From: Acinetobacter sp. ASP199
GTDB lineage: Bacteria > Pseudomonadota > Gammaproteobacteria > Pseudomonadales > Moraxellaceae
Direction: 5' to 3'
Assembly: GCF_022700675.1 (NCBI RefSeq)
Contig: NZ_CP062182.1
Coordinates: 2,976,001 to 3,040,000 of the forward strand
DNA length: 64,000 nt
How positions within the stretch are numbered: position 1 is the first letter of the stretch; every line of letters starts with the position of its first letter. The notes under the pieces are model-generated. The model was not told the origin of the DNA. It made no database searches and saw only the letters and a program-made list of their open reading frames with translations. This document shows, one piece after another, positions 50,165 through 59,839 of the stretch. The position numbers were made by a program, and so were the translations under genes.

Positions 50165-51379
50165 TTAGTCAACAAAAGTTACTTTTGCGATGGCTTTTTT
50201 GCTTGCCTGAACAATCAAAGTCACGTTTTCTTTCACAGAAAAAGTTGTATCAACTGGCTTCCAATCTACTTTTACCGCACCACGGCCAAGTGCATCTTTA
50301 GCTTGTGCCGAGTTTTTAGTCAGACCTGCTTCACGCAGAATCGACGTAATAAAGATTTCACCACCAAACTCGCTCAGTGAAATGGTAATTTCAGGTGTAC
50401 CTTCTGGAAGTTCACCTTCAGTAATTAAGTTACCTGCACCTTTATGTGCATTGGCTGCTGCTTCCGCACCGTGGAAACGCTCAACCAGTTCAAGTGCAAG
50501 AATCTTTTTCACTTCTTGTGGATTGCGACCCTCAGCCACTTCTTTAAGCAACTGCTGGATTTCTTCAATTGATTTAAAACTTAAAAGATCAAAGTAACGT
50601 TCAATCAGTGAATCCGGCATTGAAAGCACTTTTTGATACATTGCACCCGGTGCATCAAACACACCAATATAGTTACCTAAAGATTTAGACATCTTGTTAA
50701 CGCCATCTAAACCCTCAAGAATTGGTACAGTAATACATACTTGTGCTTCTTGGTCATAACGACCTTGCAACGTACGACCCATTAACAGGTTAAAGGTTTG
50801 GTCTGTACCACCCAGCTCTACGTCTGCTTCAAGCGCTACAGAGTCATAACCTTGTACCAGTGGATACAAGAATTCGTGAATCGCAATCGGTTGTTGGTTG
50901 TTATAACGCTTGGTAAAGTCATCACGCTCAAGCATACGCGCAACAGTTTGCTGCGATGCCAATTGAATTAAATCAGCCGCAGTTTTTTGTGCAAACCATT
51001 CAGAGTTGAACACCACTTTGGTTTTGTTTGGATCAAGAATTTTAAATACTTGTTCTTGATAAGTTTTTGCGTTTTCTAGAACCTGTTCACGTGATAATGG
51101 TGGACGTGTTGCGCTTTTGCCGGTTGGGTCACCAATCATCGCAGTATAGTCACCAATCAGGAAGAAAACTTCGTGGCCCAAGTCCTGGAATACTTTTAGC
51201 TTATTGATCAGGACAGTATGACCTAAGTGCAAGTCAGGTGCAGTTGGGTCAAAACCCGCTTTAATTTTTAGTGGACGATTCTGCTTTAATTTCTTCAGAA
51301 GATCTTCTTCAGAAATAATTTCGTGTGTGCCTCGTTGGATGAGGGCAAGTTGTTCTTCAGCCGGCAGGAAATTTGACAT
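50165..51379 (-). CDS. tyrS: Tyrosyl-tRNA synthetase
   Basis: 404 residues from ATG 51379 ([10 protein letters not shown]). A class I aminoacyl-tRNA synthetase with the HIGH-equivalent HLGH at 51-54 and KMSKS in [13 protein letters not shown] near residue 225. A C-terminal S4-like RNA-binding domain follows ([25 protein letters not shown]). The length and text fit the TyrZ/short TyrRS group found in Acinetobacter and Pseudomonas. The frame extends to 51397, but those residues (MYLGFV) look unconserved. Divergent from anmK with an 81-bp shared promoter region, a typical pairing. Confidence 0.97.
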   Translation of the reverse strand: MSNFLPAEEQLALIQRGTHEIISEEDLLKKLKQNRPLKIKAGFDPTAPDLHLGHTVLINKLKVFQDLGHEVFFLIGDYTAMIGDPTGKSATRPPLSREQVLENAKTYQEQVFKILDPNKTKVVFNSEWFAQKTAADLIQLASQQTVARMLERDDFTKRYNNQQPIAIHEFLYPLVQGYDSVALEADVELGGTDQTFNLLMGRTLQGRYDQEAQVCITVPILEGLDGVNKMSKSLGNYIGVFDAPGAMYQKVLSMPDSLIERYFDLLSFKSIEEIQQLLKEVAEGRNPQEVKKILALELVERFHGAEAAANAHKGAGNLITEGELPEGTPEITISLSEFGGEIFITSILREAGLTKNSAQAKDALGRGAVKVDWKPVDTTFSVKENVTLIVQASKKAIAKVTFVD

Positions 51380-51460
51380 CACAAAACCTAAATACATCAG
51401 TTATTCAATTTGTGCGATATACTAACACTTTTTCAGCACATTGCAGGCTTAAGAATAACC

Positions 51461-52588
51461 ATGACAGCGATCTATATTGGGGTAATGACCGGCACAAGCA
51501 TGGATGGTGTCGATATTGTTGCTGCTTCTTTTGATCCACTCCAGCTTCACGCCACCCTCACCTTGCCTTTTGATCATGATCTTCGTGATGAACTGATGGC
51601 ACTCACACTGCCCGGCGATAATGAAATTGACCGCATGGGTAAAGCAGATGTTGCTCTGGCACAGATGATTGGTCATGGTATTAATGAGCTGATTGAAAAA
51701 AATAATCTGGATCGTTCGCAGATCAAGGCGATTGGCTCACATGGGCAGACCATTCGCCACCGCCCTGAACACGGTTTTACTCTACAAATTGGCGATCCAA
51801 ATATCATTACAGAAATCACCCGGATTCCGGTAATTTCCGATTTCCGTCGTCGTGATCTGGCGGCTGGTGGTCAGGGTGCACCTCTGGTTCCGGCTTTCCA
51901 TCAGGATATTTTTCAGCATGACAGCATTCACCGTGTAATTCTGAATCTAGGTGGTATTGCCAATGTCAGTATTCTACCTGCGGGTCAACCGGATCAAGTT
52001 TATGGCTTTGATACTGGACCGGCTAATATTCTGATGGATGCTTGGTGTCAGCGTTATACCGGTCAGCCTTTTGATGAAAATGGCAATTGGGCAGCTTATG
52101 GTACGCCAATCCGTAGCCTGTTAGATCGTTTGCAGGAACATGCATTTTTCTCCAAAGAACCCCCTAAAAGTACCGGCCGTGAAGACTTTAACCTGGAATG
52201 GCTGGATGAACAGATTGCCGATTGGCGCAGTGCTTTAGAATATGACGAGCTGGAAGATACCCCTGAAAATGTTCAGGCAACGCTCATGAAGCTCACCACA
52301 CGTGCGATTAAAAAAGCGATTTATCGTTCTGGTCTGGATACGGGTGAAGTCTATGTTTGTGGAGGTGGTGCTTATAATTCACATCTACTGGAACAGCTGC
52401 GCTGGCGTTTGCGTAAACATCACTGGAGTGTGCAAACTACAGCTGAATTAGGCTTAAATCCAACTTGGGTCGAAGGTACTGCTTTTGCCTGGCTGGCGAT
52501 GCGCTTTATAAACCAGCTGAGTGGTAACCTGCCGGCTGTGACCGGTGCTTCAGGTTATCGTGTGCTCGGTACCATTACTGCCATCTAA
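51461..52588 (+). CDS. anmK: Anhydro-N-acetylmuramic acid kinase
   Basis: 375 residues. Converts 1,6-anhydro-MurNAc from cell-wall turnover to MurNAc-6-phosphate. The N-terminal ATP-binding motif IGVMTGTSMDGVD and the later GSHGQTIRH, LNLGGIANVS and YVCGGGAYNSHL motifs fit the family. The frame extends to 51410, but ATG 51461 gives the family start. A MltB-like transglycosylase, which produces anhydro-muropeptides, lies convergent just downstream, and Mpl, another recycling enzyme, lies about 4.5 kb further on. Ends at a bidirectional terminator. Confidence 0.96.
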   Translation: MTAIYIGVMTGTSMDGVDIVAASFDPLQLHATLTLPFDHDLRDELMALTLPGDNEIDRMGKADVALAQMIGHGINELIEKNNLDRSQIKAIGSHGQTIRHRPEHGFTLQIGDPNIITEITRIPVISDFRRRDLAAGGQGAPLVPAFHQDIFQHDSIHRVILNLGGIANVSILPAGQPDQVYGFDTGPANILMDAWCQRYTGQPFDENGNWAAYGTPIRSLLDRLQEHAFFSKEPPKSTGREDFNLEWLDEQIADWRSALEYDELEDTPENVQATLMKLTTRAIKKAIYRSGLDTGEVYVCGGGAYNSHLLEQLRWRLRKHHWSVQTTAELGLNPTWVEGTAFAWLAMRFINQLSGNLPAVTGASGYRVLGTITAI

Positions 52589-52647
52589 GCCCTGCTTAAC
52601 CATATTATTTACATGACTATATATAGTTACTTAAAAAAATAGTCATT

Positions 52648-52680
52648 AAAAAAGGTCTGCATTATTGCAGACCTTTTTTT
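52648..52680. terminator. Bidirectional terminator between anmK and the transglycosylase
   Basis: AAAAAGGTCTGCA, loop TTAT, TGCAGACCTTTTT with flanking A and T runs. Confidence 0.88.
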
Positions 52681-52689
52681 CAATCTCTG

Positions 52690-53979
52690 TTATTGCATCA
52701 TCAGTTTGGCATTTTCATTTCTGAAAGCACGCAAAATCTGCTGACCTGCCCGTCCGGTTGGATTTAAGCCTAAACGAATTTGTTCCTGTCGAATCGCCTG
52801 ACGGGTTTTATCGCCAATCAAACCATCCACCGCACCAATGTCATAACCACGATTTAAAAGGAATTGCTGAATCTCTCGACGTTCTGCACGTGATGTGCCA
52901 GCATCATCAGTCGGCCACGACTGAACAAAACTACCTTTAGCTTGTAAACGATCTGACAGATGTGCAATGGCTAAAGCATAGCTTTCGGCTGCATTATAAC
53001 TATATATAGCATCGAAATTTTTAAACACTAAAAATAACGGGCCATTAGCACCGGCAGGTGCCAATAAACCAGCCTGAGAAGATTCCGATAAATTCCCTTG
53101 TAATAGCGGAGTGCCATCAGCACGTACCACACCACGATTTATCCAACTACTCAGAGATGTTTTATTACGACGACCTTCGCCTGAGATAGACATACCTTGT
53201 GGAATTTTTACTTCAAAGCCCCAAGGCTGCCCGCTTTGCCAGCCGCGTTTTTTCAAGAAGTTGGCTGTTGAAGCCAAGGCATCTGGAATACTTCCAACTA
53301 AATCACGACGCCCATCACCATCAAAATCGACCGCCAGTTCATCATAAGTGGATGGCATGAACTGGGTATGACCAAAAGCTCCTGCCCATGAACCTTTAAG
53401 CTGGTTTTCATAGACATCACCGCGTTGCAATAACTTCATGGTGGTAAAGAACTCACCACGGAAATAACTTTGTCGACGACCTTCACAGCTCAAAGTACCG
53501 AGCGCCTGCAACAAAGGATATTGACCGGAAATATCACCATAATTACTTTCCACGCCCCAGACTGCCACTACAGTTTCAGCCGGAATACCATAAGCAGCAC
53601 TAACTCGATTTAATACGTCGCGATGCTGCTGTAATTTCTGACGGCCCTGCTGCACACGTTCTTCATCGACCAGACCAGACAGATAATCCCAAATTGGCGT
53701 TGAAAATTCTGGCTGATAGTTGAGTCTTTCAATTACAGAATAATCAGGGGTCAAATTTTGAGTATATCGGTCATAGGTCGCTGCATAGACACCTTTAGCG
53801 AGTGCCTGGGATTTTAATCCAGCCAGACAGCTTTGAAATGAGCTGGAATTTGGCGTAGAGATGCCAAGACTCGAGGACAGTTCTGATGCACTCACACGCT
53901 GTCCATTAATAATCAGTTCAGCCTGTGCCTGAGAAGCAGCCAAAACGATTGAGCCAAGAAAAAGTGCAAGCCGTTGCAT
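52690..53979 (-). CDS. Lytic murein transglycosylase (MltB-like, with PG-binding domain)
   Basis: 429 residues. A signal peptide cleaved after AQA (about residue 20), with no lipobox, so the protein is probably soluble and periplasmic. The SLT/MltB domain spans about 45-345; the catalytic Glu is E144 in VWGVESNYGD, and AFGHTQFMPSTYDELAVDFDGDG is the family motif. A C-terminal peptidoglycan-binding domain (EIQQFLLNRGYDIGAVDGLIGDKTRQAIR) covers about 365-420. It releases 1,6-anhydro-muropeptides, the substrate source for anmK next door. The upstream 680 bp is the unusual AT-rich array. Confidence 0.93.
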   Translation of the reverse strand: MQRLALFLGSIVLAASQAQAELIINGQRVSASELSSSLGISTPNSSSFQSCLAGLKSQALAKGVYAATYDRYTQNLTPDYSVIERLNYQPEFSTPIWDYLSGLVDEERVQQGRQKLQQHRDVLNRVSAAYGIPAETVVAVWGVESNYGDISGQYPLLQALGTLSCEGRRQSYFRGEFFTTMKLLQRGDVYENQLKGSWAGAFGHTQFMPSTYDELAVDFDGDGRRDLVGSIPDALASTANFLKKRGWQSGQPWGFEVKIPQGMSISGEGRRNKTSLSSWINRGVVRADGTPLLQGNLSESSQAGLLAPAGANGPLFLVFKNFDAIYSYNAAESYALAIAHLSDRLQAKGSFVQSWPTDDAGTSRAERREIQQFLLNRGYDIGAVDGLIGDKTRQAIRQEQIRLGLNPTGRAGQQILRAFRNENAKLMMQ

Positions 53980-54600
53980 AGTACCCTTAAATACTTATAT
54001 TTCGCATTATGTTCCTATTCACCTTATCAGCTTGTGGATAAAATTAAAGCCTAAATACGTAAAATTTAAATTCATATTTTCTTCATTTTTAAATTTATTT
54101 GTAAGTTTTGAATTTAAAAACTTATCCACAAGTTACTTTAAATTCAAATTTGAATCAATTTTTTAAATTTAAATTCAAAACCCGTATTGCCAGCCTTTTA
54201 AATTCAAAACAGACTATATGGATAACTAACCATCTACCCGCTTAAGAATACGTAATTTCAGATACTTAAGATTTAAATTCATTTATAAAAAATAGAAGAG
54301 GAATTTTTAAATTCAAAACTTTGAATTCATTTCCTGGTTTTTAAATTTATTGTTTTAAATTTAAAATCTAAATTCAAATACTCTCATTTGAATTTATTTT
54401 ATGAATTTAAATTCATATTTTATTTTTGTTTGAATTTAAAACACCTTTTTAAATTCAAATCTGATGCTTTCCGCTTGATAGAAGCTCTGATCATCATTCA
54501 CATCATGAGCTTTTCAATGTGATGTTAATTGTATAATTATTATACGTTTTTTCAAAAATCCATCCGACCAATAGCAGGGGATTTTCAAAGAGGCGCAATC
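53980..54600. repeat. AT-rich array of AAATTCAAA-type motifs with DnaA-box-like sites
   Basis: Between 54060 and 54465 the motif TTTAAATTCAAA or its complement TTTGAATTTAAA, whole or with one or two changes, occurs about 14 times on both strands (for example near 54108, 54138, 54168, 54198, 54306, 54430 and 54449). Two perfect DnaA-box 9-mers TTATCCACA are present in opposite orientations at 54033-54041 and 54122-54130. No ORF. The repeats do not form a regular-period array and are not CRISPR-like. Function unknown. Confidence 0.7.
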
Positions 54601-54621
54601 ATGCCTGAAAGCAAACAAATA

Positions 54622-54653
54622 AAAAAGCGACCACTGGTGTGATCGCTTTTTTT
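54622..54653 (-). terminator. Terminator of purEK
   Basis: On the - strand GCGATCAC, loop ACCA, GTGGTCGC (one G-T pair) followed by TTTTTT. Confidence 0.85.
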
Positions 54654-54669
54654 ATCAGCAAGTTCAAGT

Positions 54670-55791
54670 TTAGATGGTCATATCTTCGCTTAATGCTAAA
54701 GGATTCGGTAAAATCTTCGCTAATTGACGACATAAGGTTGTCAATTCTGCACTGTCATTTGGCATCAACGTAATGTGACCAATCTTACGACCTTCGCGCT
54801 CTGACTTGTTATACAGATGCAAATGCGCACCTTCTAAGGCCAATACATCTTCAGTCTTTGGATGCTGACCAATAATATTCACCAAAATACTTGGGCGAAT
54901 AATATCGGTTGAACCTAAAGGCAGACCTGCCACGGCGCGAATGTGGTTTTCAAATTGCGAACATACCGCACCTTCAATCGACCAGTGACCTGAGTTGTGT
55001 ACACGTGGTGCCATCTCATTGGCATACAAACCTTTATCTGTCACAAACAATTCAAGTGTCAACACACCTACATAGTTCAAATGATTGAGCAGGCGAGTGA
55101 TGTAATCTTGCGCCACAGGCTGTAGATCTGCACTGTTCGGTGCAGGCACAATCGAGTGTGACAGGATGCCATTGTGATGGTGGTTTTCAGCCAATGGCCA
55201 TGTTTTCACATCACCATTTTGACCACGTACCGCAATGATTGACACTTCACGCGAGAAGGTCACAAAGCTTTCTGCAATCAATTCACCCGCAGGGCCAAGT
55301 TCTGCCCATGCTTGATCGATTTGATCAGCTGTACGCAATACGAACTGACCTTTACCATCGTAACCGCCACGCGAGGTTTTCAGTACGATTGGCAGCCCCA
55401 GTTCAGCCACTGCATCTTTTAAGCTGTCCAATGAAGTCACTGCTTTATACGGCGCAACCGGAATCGCAAGTTCATCAAACAAGGCTTTTTCAGACAAACG
55501 ATGTTGTGCAATTGCCAACGCCTGACGTGGTGGATGAAGCTGTTTGCTTTGCGTCAATACATCTACATCTGCCAATGGCGTATTTTCAAACTCAAGGCTG
55601 AAGACATCTGCACTTGCGATGAAATCTTGCAGACCATTTTCCGCTTTGGTTGAAATCACTTGACCCAACGCTGCTGAAGGGCAGTCCGTGCTCGCTTCAA
55701 AGAAGGTGCATTGAATATTCAAAGGTAAGGCAGCTTGCGCCATCATGCGACCCAGTTGACCGCCACCAAAAATACCGATGGTTTTATCCAT
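54670..55791 (-). CDS. purK: N5-carboxyaminoimidazole ribonucleotide synthase (PurK)
   Basis: 373-residue ATP-grasp enzyme of purine synthesis that carboxylates AIR with ATP and bicarbonate. The N-terminal IGIFGGGQLGRMM motif, the ATP-grasp lysine/loop region IVLKTSRGGYDGKGQFVL and the C-terminal NEMAPRVHNSGHWSIEGAVCSQFENH are diagnostic. It lies 27 bp after purE on the same strand; together they convert AIR to CAIR. Ends at a terminator. Confidence 0.97.
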   Translation of the reverse strand: MDKTIGIFGGGQLGRMMAQAALPLNIQCTFFEASTDCPSAALGQVISTKAENGLQDFIASADVFSLEFENTPLADVDVLTQSKQLHPPRQALAIAQHRLSEKALFDELAIPVAPYKAVTSLDSLKDAVAELGLPIVLKTSRGGYDGKGQFVLRTADQIDQAWAELGPAGELIAESFVTFSREVSIIAVRGQNGDVKTWPLAENHHHNGILSHSIVPAPNSADLQPVAQDYITRLLNHLNYVGVLTLELFVTDKGLYANEMAPRVHNSGHWSIEGAVCSQFENHIRAVAGLPLGSTDIIRPSILVNIIGQHPKTEDVLALEGAHLHLYNKSEREGRKIGHITLMPNDSAELTTLCRQLAKILPNPLALSEDMTI

Positions 55792-55818
55792 GATGAATGT
55801 CCCGTATTAAGCTTGGCT

Positions 55819-56319
55819 TTAGTTTTGACCTGGAATGTTGTTGCTTGCAACTTTATCAGTTTGCGCCGCACGGAAATCTGCAACATTTTTTGCGATGTCC
55901 GGACGTGTTAAACCGAGAATTTGCGCCGCCATAATTGCCGCATTTGTTGCACCCGCAGGACCAATCGCCAACGTACCCACTGCAATACCGGCAGGCATTT
56001 GTACAATTGAAAGCAATGAATCAACGCCGTTTAAAATTGATGATTTTACTGGCACACCAAGTACAGGAAGATCAGTTTTCGCCGCACACATACCTGGTAA
56101 ATGCGCAGCACCACCAGCACCGGCAATAATGACTTGGATGCCGCGATCACGTGCTTGTTCAGCATATTCAAACAAACGGTCAGGAGTACGGTGTGCAGAA
56201 ACCACTTCGGCTTCAAAAGGAACACCAAGTTGCTTTAGCATATTGGCTGTGTGTTCGAGAGTTGCCCAGTCTGACTGAGAACCCATGATAATACCTACTA
56301 GTGGAGCAGCCGCGTTCAT
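55819..56319 (-). CDS. purE: 5-(carboxyamino)imidazole ribonucleotide mutase (PurE)
   Basis: 166-residue class I PurE that converts N5-CAIR to CAIR. Motifs: [16 protein letters not shown] near the N-terminus, [14 protein letters not shown] with the catalytic-region His, and [18 protein letters not shown]. First gene of the purEK pair. The length is normal for the octameric bacterial enzyme. Confidence 0.97.
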   Translation of the reverse strand: MNAAAPLVGIIMGSQSDWATLEHTANMLKQLGVPFEAEVVSAHRTPDRLFEYAEQARDRGIQVIIAGAGGAAHLPGMCAAKTDLPVLGVPVKSSILNGVDSLLSIVQMPAGIAVGTLAIGPAGATNAAIMAAQILGLTRPDIAKNVADFRAAQTDKVASNNIPGQN

Positions 56320-56515
56320 TGCAAATTTTTCCAGAGATTAAAGTAAAGAAGATAAATCTCGACGAGAGAGCCAAGCTTTAATAGGAGGGTCTATTATAGA
56401 CTGAAAATTCAGCTTCATAAAATTTAACGGTCAAAGCAAGACCCGATTTTTCTTATTTTTTTAATGAAATCCTAAAATCTGGAATAAAAATAGGGAAGTA
56501 CACCACTTTAGTAGA

Positions 56516-56857
56516 TTAGGGGCTACGGAACACGAAATAGACACAGCCACATAGACATAATCCCGCCCAGAGATAATCCAGTTTAAACGGCTGTTTAAAC
56601 ATAAATAGCATAAAGGGCACAAAAACCAGTAGCGTCACCACTTCCTGCGTGATCTTCATCTGACCGACTGCCAGACCGTGTTGTGCCATCAGCCGTGTTG
56701 CAGGAATCATCAGGCTATATTCAAATAAGGCAATGATCCAGCTAAATAAAATGATCTTCCACATTGGGGCATCATGTGGCAAAAATTTTAGATGACCATA
56801 CCAGGCCAACGTCATAAAGCAGTTTGCACAAACAAGCAGGAGCAGGGGCCAGAACAT
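56516..56857 (-). CDS. DMT/DUF486 family membrane protein
   Basis: 113 residues with four predicted helices: LLLLVCANCFMTLAWYGHLK, IILFSWIIALFEYSLMIPA, ITQEVVTLLVFVPFMLFMF and LDYLWAGLCLCGCVYFVF. This pattern, including the QEVVTL turn and KPFKLDYLWA, matches DUF486, a small relative of the drug/metabolite transporter family. Function unknown. It stands alone between purE and mpl. Confidence 0.85.
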   Translation of the reverse strand: MFWPLLLLVCANCFMTLAWYGHLKFLPHDAPMWKIILFSWIIALFEYSLMIPATRLMAQHGLAVGQMKITQEVVTLLVFVPFMLFMFKQPFKLDYLWAGLCLCGCVYFVFRSP

Positions 56858-57087
56858 AGCAGATGCCAGTAGAAAATTTACAGGATATTTTACGGATTAT
56901 TACAGCAAAAGATAATCGTGAACCTTGGTTTTTTATCCCACCTGGTATCGTTTCTTCACATAAAAAATCACGCCAGAATGCCTATCTTTTCCCGCAAAGC
57001 CTTGCTATCGTTGCCGGTAAATCGAATAAATCATGACAACAGCACAGCAAACAAAGTGATGTGTCAGTACAAAATGGAGTGAAGTAG

Positions 57088-58458
57088 ATGCATCTGCATA
57101 TCTTGGGCATTTGTGGCACCTTTATGGGCTCGCTGGCCTTACTAGCGCGAGACCTTGGACATAAGGTGACAGGTTCAGACCAGAACGTGTATCCACCGAT
57201 GTCGACCCAACTGGAAAATGCAGGCATTACTTTAATGCAGGGCTATGACCGTAGCCATCTACAACCACATCCAGATCTGGTCATTGTTGGCAATGCGATG
57301 AAGCGTGGTATTGATGCTGTGGAATACATGCTCAATGAAGGCCTGCCTTATATTTCAGGTCCACAATTTCTTGCAGATCACGTATTGCAAGGTAAACACG
57401 TGTTGGGTGTAGCAGGCACCCATGGTAAAACAACAACGACAACGATGCTGGCGTGGGTACTGGATCAGGCGGGGTTAGAGCCAGGCTTCCTGATTGGTGG
57501 GGTGCCACTTGGTTTTTCTGAAAGCGCGCGTTTAGGTGGCGGCAAATACTTCTGTGTAGAAGCCGATGAATACGATTCTGCTTTCTTCGACAAGCGCTCC
57601 AAGTTCGTGCATTACCATCCTAAAACTGCAATTCTGAATAATCTGGAATTTGATCACGCCGATATCTTTGATGATCTGGCAGCGATTCAAAAGCAGTTCC
57701 ATCACCTGGTACGTACCATTCCAAGTGAAGGTCGCATTATTGCACCAATTACTGAAACAAATATCGATGAAGTCCTGGAGCAGGGCTGCTGGACACCTGT
57801 GATTCGTACTTCACTGGATGCCAATGAAAAAGCTGAACTTTATGCTGAGCAACTGTCTGCCGATGGTTCACATTTCAAGGTGCTACAGCATGGTGTGTTA
57901 AAAGGTGAAGTGAAATGGAATATGACTGGACAGCATTCAGTTGCCAATGCTTTGGCAACCATTGCTGCTGCTGAGCATATCGGTGTATCCATTGAAACTG
58001 CCTGTGAAGCACTCTCCAATTTTGGCGGTGTAAAACGCCGTATGGAGCTGCTAGATACGGTGCGTGGCATTGAAGTCTATGATGATTTTGCCCATCACCC
58101 GACTGCAATTGATACGACCCTCGACGGCGCGCGCAAGCGTCTGGGTGAACGTAAGCTTTGGGCGATCATTGAGCCGCGTTCCAATACCATGCGTATGGGC
58201 AGTCATAAAGATGGCTTGGCTTATTCAGCACGTCTGGCTGATGAAGTGATCTGGTATCAACCGGAAGGCCTGGACTGGGATCTGCAACCTGTGATTGAAG
58301 CTGCGCCAAATAAAGCTGTCATAGCACGTACTTTGGATGAAATCATTCAAACTGTTGTGACTGAAGCAGACGAGGGCGATGCCGTGGTGATCATGTCCAA
58401 TGGCGGTTTTGGCGGCTTGCATCAGAAACTGATTCGTGCCTTACAGTCAGATATCTAA
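57088..58458 (+). CDS. mpl: UDP-MurNAc:L-Ala-gamma-D-Glu-meso-DAP ligase (Mpl)
   Basis: A 456-residue Mur-ligase-type recycling enzyme that attaches recovered tripeptide to UDP-MurNAc. The N-terminal Rossmann MHLHILGICGTFMGSLALLARDLGH, the P-loop GVAGTHGKTTTTTML near residue 115, and DDFAHHPTAIDTTL in the C-terminal domain are as in E. coli Mpl. The length matches (457). The start at 57088 follows TGGAGTGAAGT. Ends at a strong terminator. Confidence 0.96.
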   Translation: MHLHILGICGTFMGSLALLARDLGHKVTGSDQNVYPPMSTQLENAGITLMQGYDRSHLQPHPDLVIVGNAMKRGIDAVEYMLNEGLPYISGPQFLADHVLQGKHVLGVAGTHGKTTTTTMLAWVLDQAGLEPGFLIGGVPLGFSESARLGGGKYFCVEADEYDSAFFDKRSKFVHYHPKTAILNNLEFDHADIFDDLAAIQKQFHHLVRTIPSEGRIIAPITETNIDEVLEQGCWTPVIRTSLDANEKAELYAEQLSADGSHFKVLQHGVLKGEVKWNMTGQHSVANALATIAAAEHIGVSIETACEALSNFGGVKRRMELLDTVRGIEVYDDFAHHPTAIDTTLDGARKRLGERKLWAIIEPRSNTMRMGSHKDGLAYSARLADEVIWYQPEGLDWDLQPVIEAAPNKAVIARTLDEIIQTVVTEADEGDAVVIMSNGGFGGLHQKLIRALQSDI

Positions 58459-58495
58459 ATAAATACTTTTAGTCTTTTATTGCATAAGACTTTTC

Positions 58496-58530
58496 AAGGA
58501 CCGTAGACAGATGGCTACGGTCCTTTTTTA
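58496..58530 (+). terminator. Terminator after mpl
   Basis: AAGGACCGTAG (58496-58506) pairs with CTACGGTCCTT (58515-58525) and is followed by a T run. Confidence 0.88.
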
Positions 58531-58693
58531 ACCTTAAAAAATACTTAATTTTTTTAAGGAATTAACTATTTTACCAATGATCTCATCCTAGAATCTTGTT
58601 AGCTTAAAACCATTGCATCTTTCTCAGCTGACAGTCGTTACAGTAATCACGACTGCCAATCTTTCACAATAATCATTAAGAAGGATAGTTGCC

Positions 58694-59776
58694 ATGTCAA
58701 ATACAATGAAAGCAATGGTTTACTATGGCGCCAATGACATCCGTTTTGAAGAACGTCCCGTCCCACAAATCCTGCAACCTGATGATGCCATTATCAAGCT
58801 CACCAAAGTCACGATCTGCGGAACAGACCTCGGAATCTGGAAAGGTAAAAACCCCGAAATTGAAGAGGTGGCAAAAGAAAAAACCGGCAGTTTTAATGGC
58901 CGGATTCTCGGTCATGAAGGCATTGGTATTGTTGAAGAAGTCGGTTCAGCAGTCAAAAATTTCAAAAAGGGCGATCAGGTGATTATTTCCTGTGTCAGCC
59001 GCTGCGGTACCTGTGAAAACTGTCAGAAACAACTGTATGCCCACTGCCGAAATGAGGGTGGCTGGATTATGGGCTATATGATTGACGGAACCCATGCAGA
59101 ATATGTCCGTACACCGTTTGCTGACACCTCACTGTATCACCTACCAGACGGATTAAATAAAGATGTAGCAGTCTTCCTGTCTGACATCCTGCCCACCTCA
59201 CATGAAATTGGCGTGCAATATGGCGATGTCAAACCGGGGGACAATGTCGCCATTGTCGGTGCAGGACCAATTGGGATGAGTTGCCTGCTGACAGCACAAT
59301 TTTATTCACCTGCCAATATCATTATGGTCGATGTGGATGATAACCGGCTGGAATTTGCTAAAACTGTGGGTGCAACCCATAGCGTGAATTCTGCCAATGA
59401 AGATGCAATTCAACGGGTACTGGATATGACTGATGGCCGTGGTGTAGATTGTGCCATTGAAGCAGTCGGTCTGGAAGCGACCTGGAATATCTGCCAGCAC
59501 ATAGTCAAAGAAGGCGGGCACATCGCCAATGTCGGTGTGCATGGTAAATCGGTGAATTTTGAACTGAATAAACTGTGGATTAAGAACCTGACCATTACCA
59601 CAGGTCTGGTAAATGCCAATACCACTGGCATGCTGCTCAAAACCTGCTGTTCAGGCAAACTGCCACTAGAAAAACTGGCGACCCATCATTTTAAATTTGA
59701 TGAATTTGAAAAGGCCTATGATGTGTTTAAACATGCGGCTGATGAAAAAGCCTTAAAAGTCATGATTGATTACTGA
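58694..59776 (+). CDS. Zinc-dependent alcohol dehydrogenase family protein
   Basis: 360-residue medium-chain dehydrogenase. Catalytic zinc ligands lie in CGTDLGIWKGK and GHEGIGIV; the structural lobe is C-x2-C-x2-C-x7-C (SRCGTCENCQKQLYAHC), and the NAD fold is GAGPIGMSCLLTA with VDVDDNRLEFA. The GHEGIGIVEEVG text with the DGTHAEYVRTPFADTSLYHLP region resembles secondary alcohol/isopropanol-type and related dehydrogenases. It is unrelated in detail to the CAD-type enzyme at 3.2 kb. RBS AAGGATAG precedes the ATG. Single gene. Confidence 0.92.
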   Translation: MSNTMKAMVYYGANDIRFEERPVPQILQPDDAIIKLTKVTICGTDLGIWKGKNPEIEEVAKEKTGSFNGRILGHEGIGIVEEVGSAVKNFKKGDQVIISCVSRCGTCENCQKQLYAHCRNEGGWIMGYMIDGTHAEYVRTPFADTSLYHLPDGLNKDVAVFLSDILPTSHEIGVQYGDVKPGDNVAIVGAGPIGMSCLLTAQFYSPANIIMVDVDDNRLEFAKTVGATHSVNSANEDAIQRVLDMTDGRGVDCAIEAVGLEATWNICQHIVKEGGHIANVGVHGKSVNFELNKLWIKNLTITTGLVNANTTGMLLKTCCSGKLPLEKLATHHFKFDEFEKAYDVFKHAADEKALKVMIDY

Positions 59777-59803
59777 TTCATGACTCATTCTGTTCATAAA
59801 ACC

Positions 59804-59828
59804 AAAGCCCGCATTGCGGGCTTTTTTA
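59804..59828 (+). terminator. Terminator after the alcohol dehydrogenase
   Basis: AAAGCCCGC, loop ATT, GCGGGCTTTTTT. It also serves the convergent BLUF gene. Confidence 0.88.
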
Positions 59829-59839
59829 TACTGCTTAAT

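Noticed and set aside
53980..54600. Chromosomal origin oriC
   Set aside because: DnaA boxes and AT-richness are suggestive, but dnaA, dnaN, rpmH or gidA are not nearby and only two perfect boxes are seen. Kept as an unexplained array instead.
53980..54600. CRISPR array
   Set aside because: Motifs are short, irregularly spaced and in both orientations, with no constant-length spacers or cas genes. No CRISPR array was seen elsewhere in the window.
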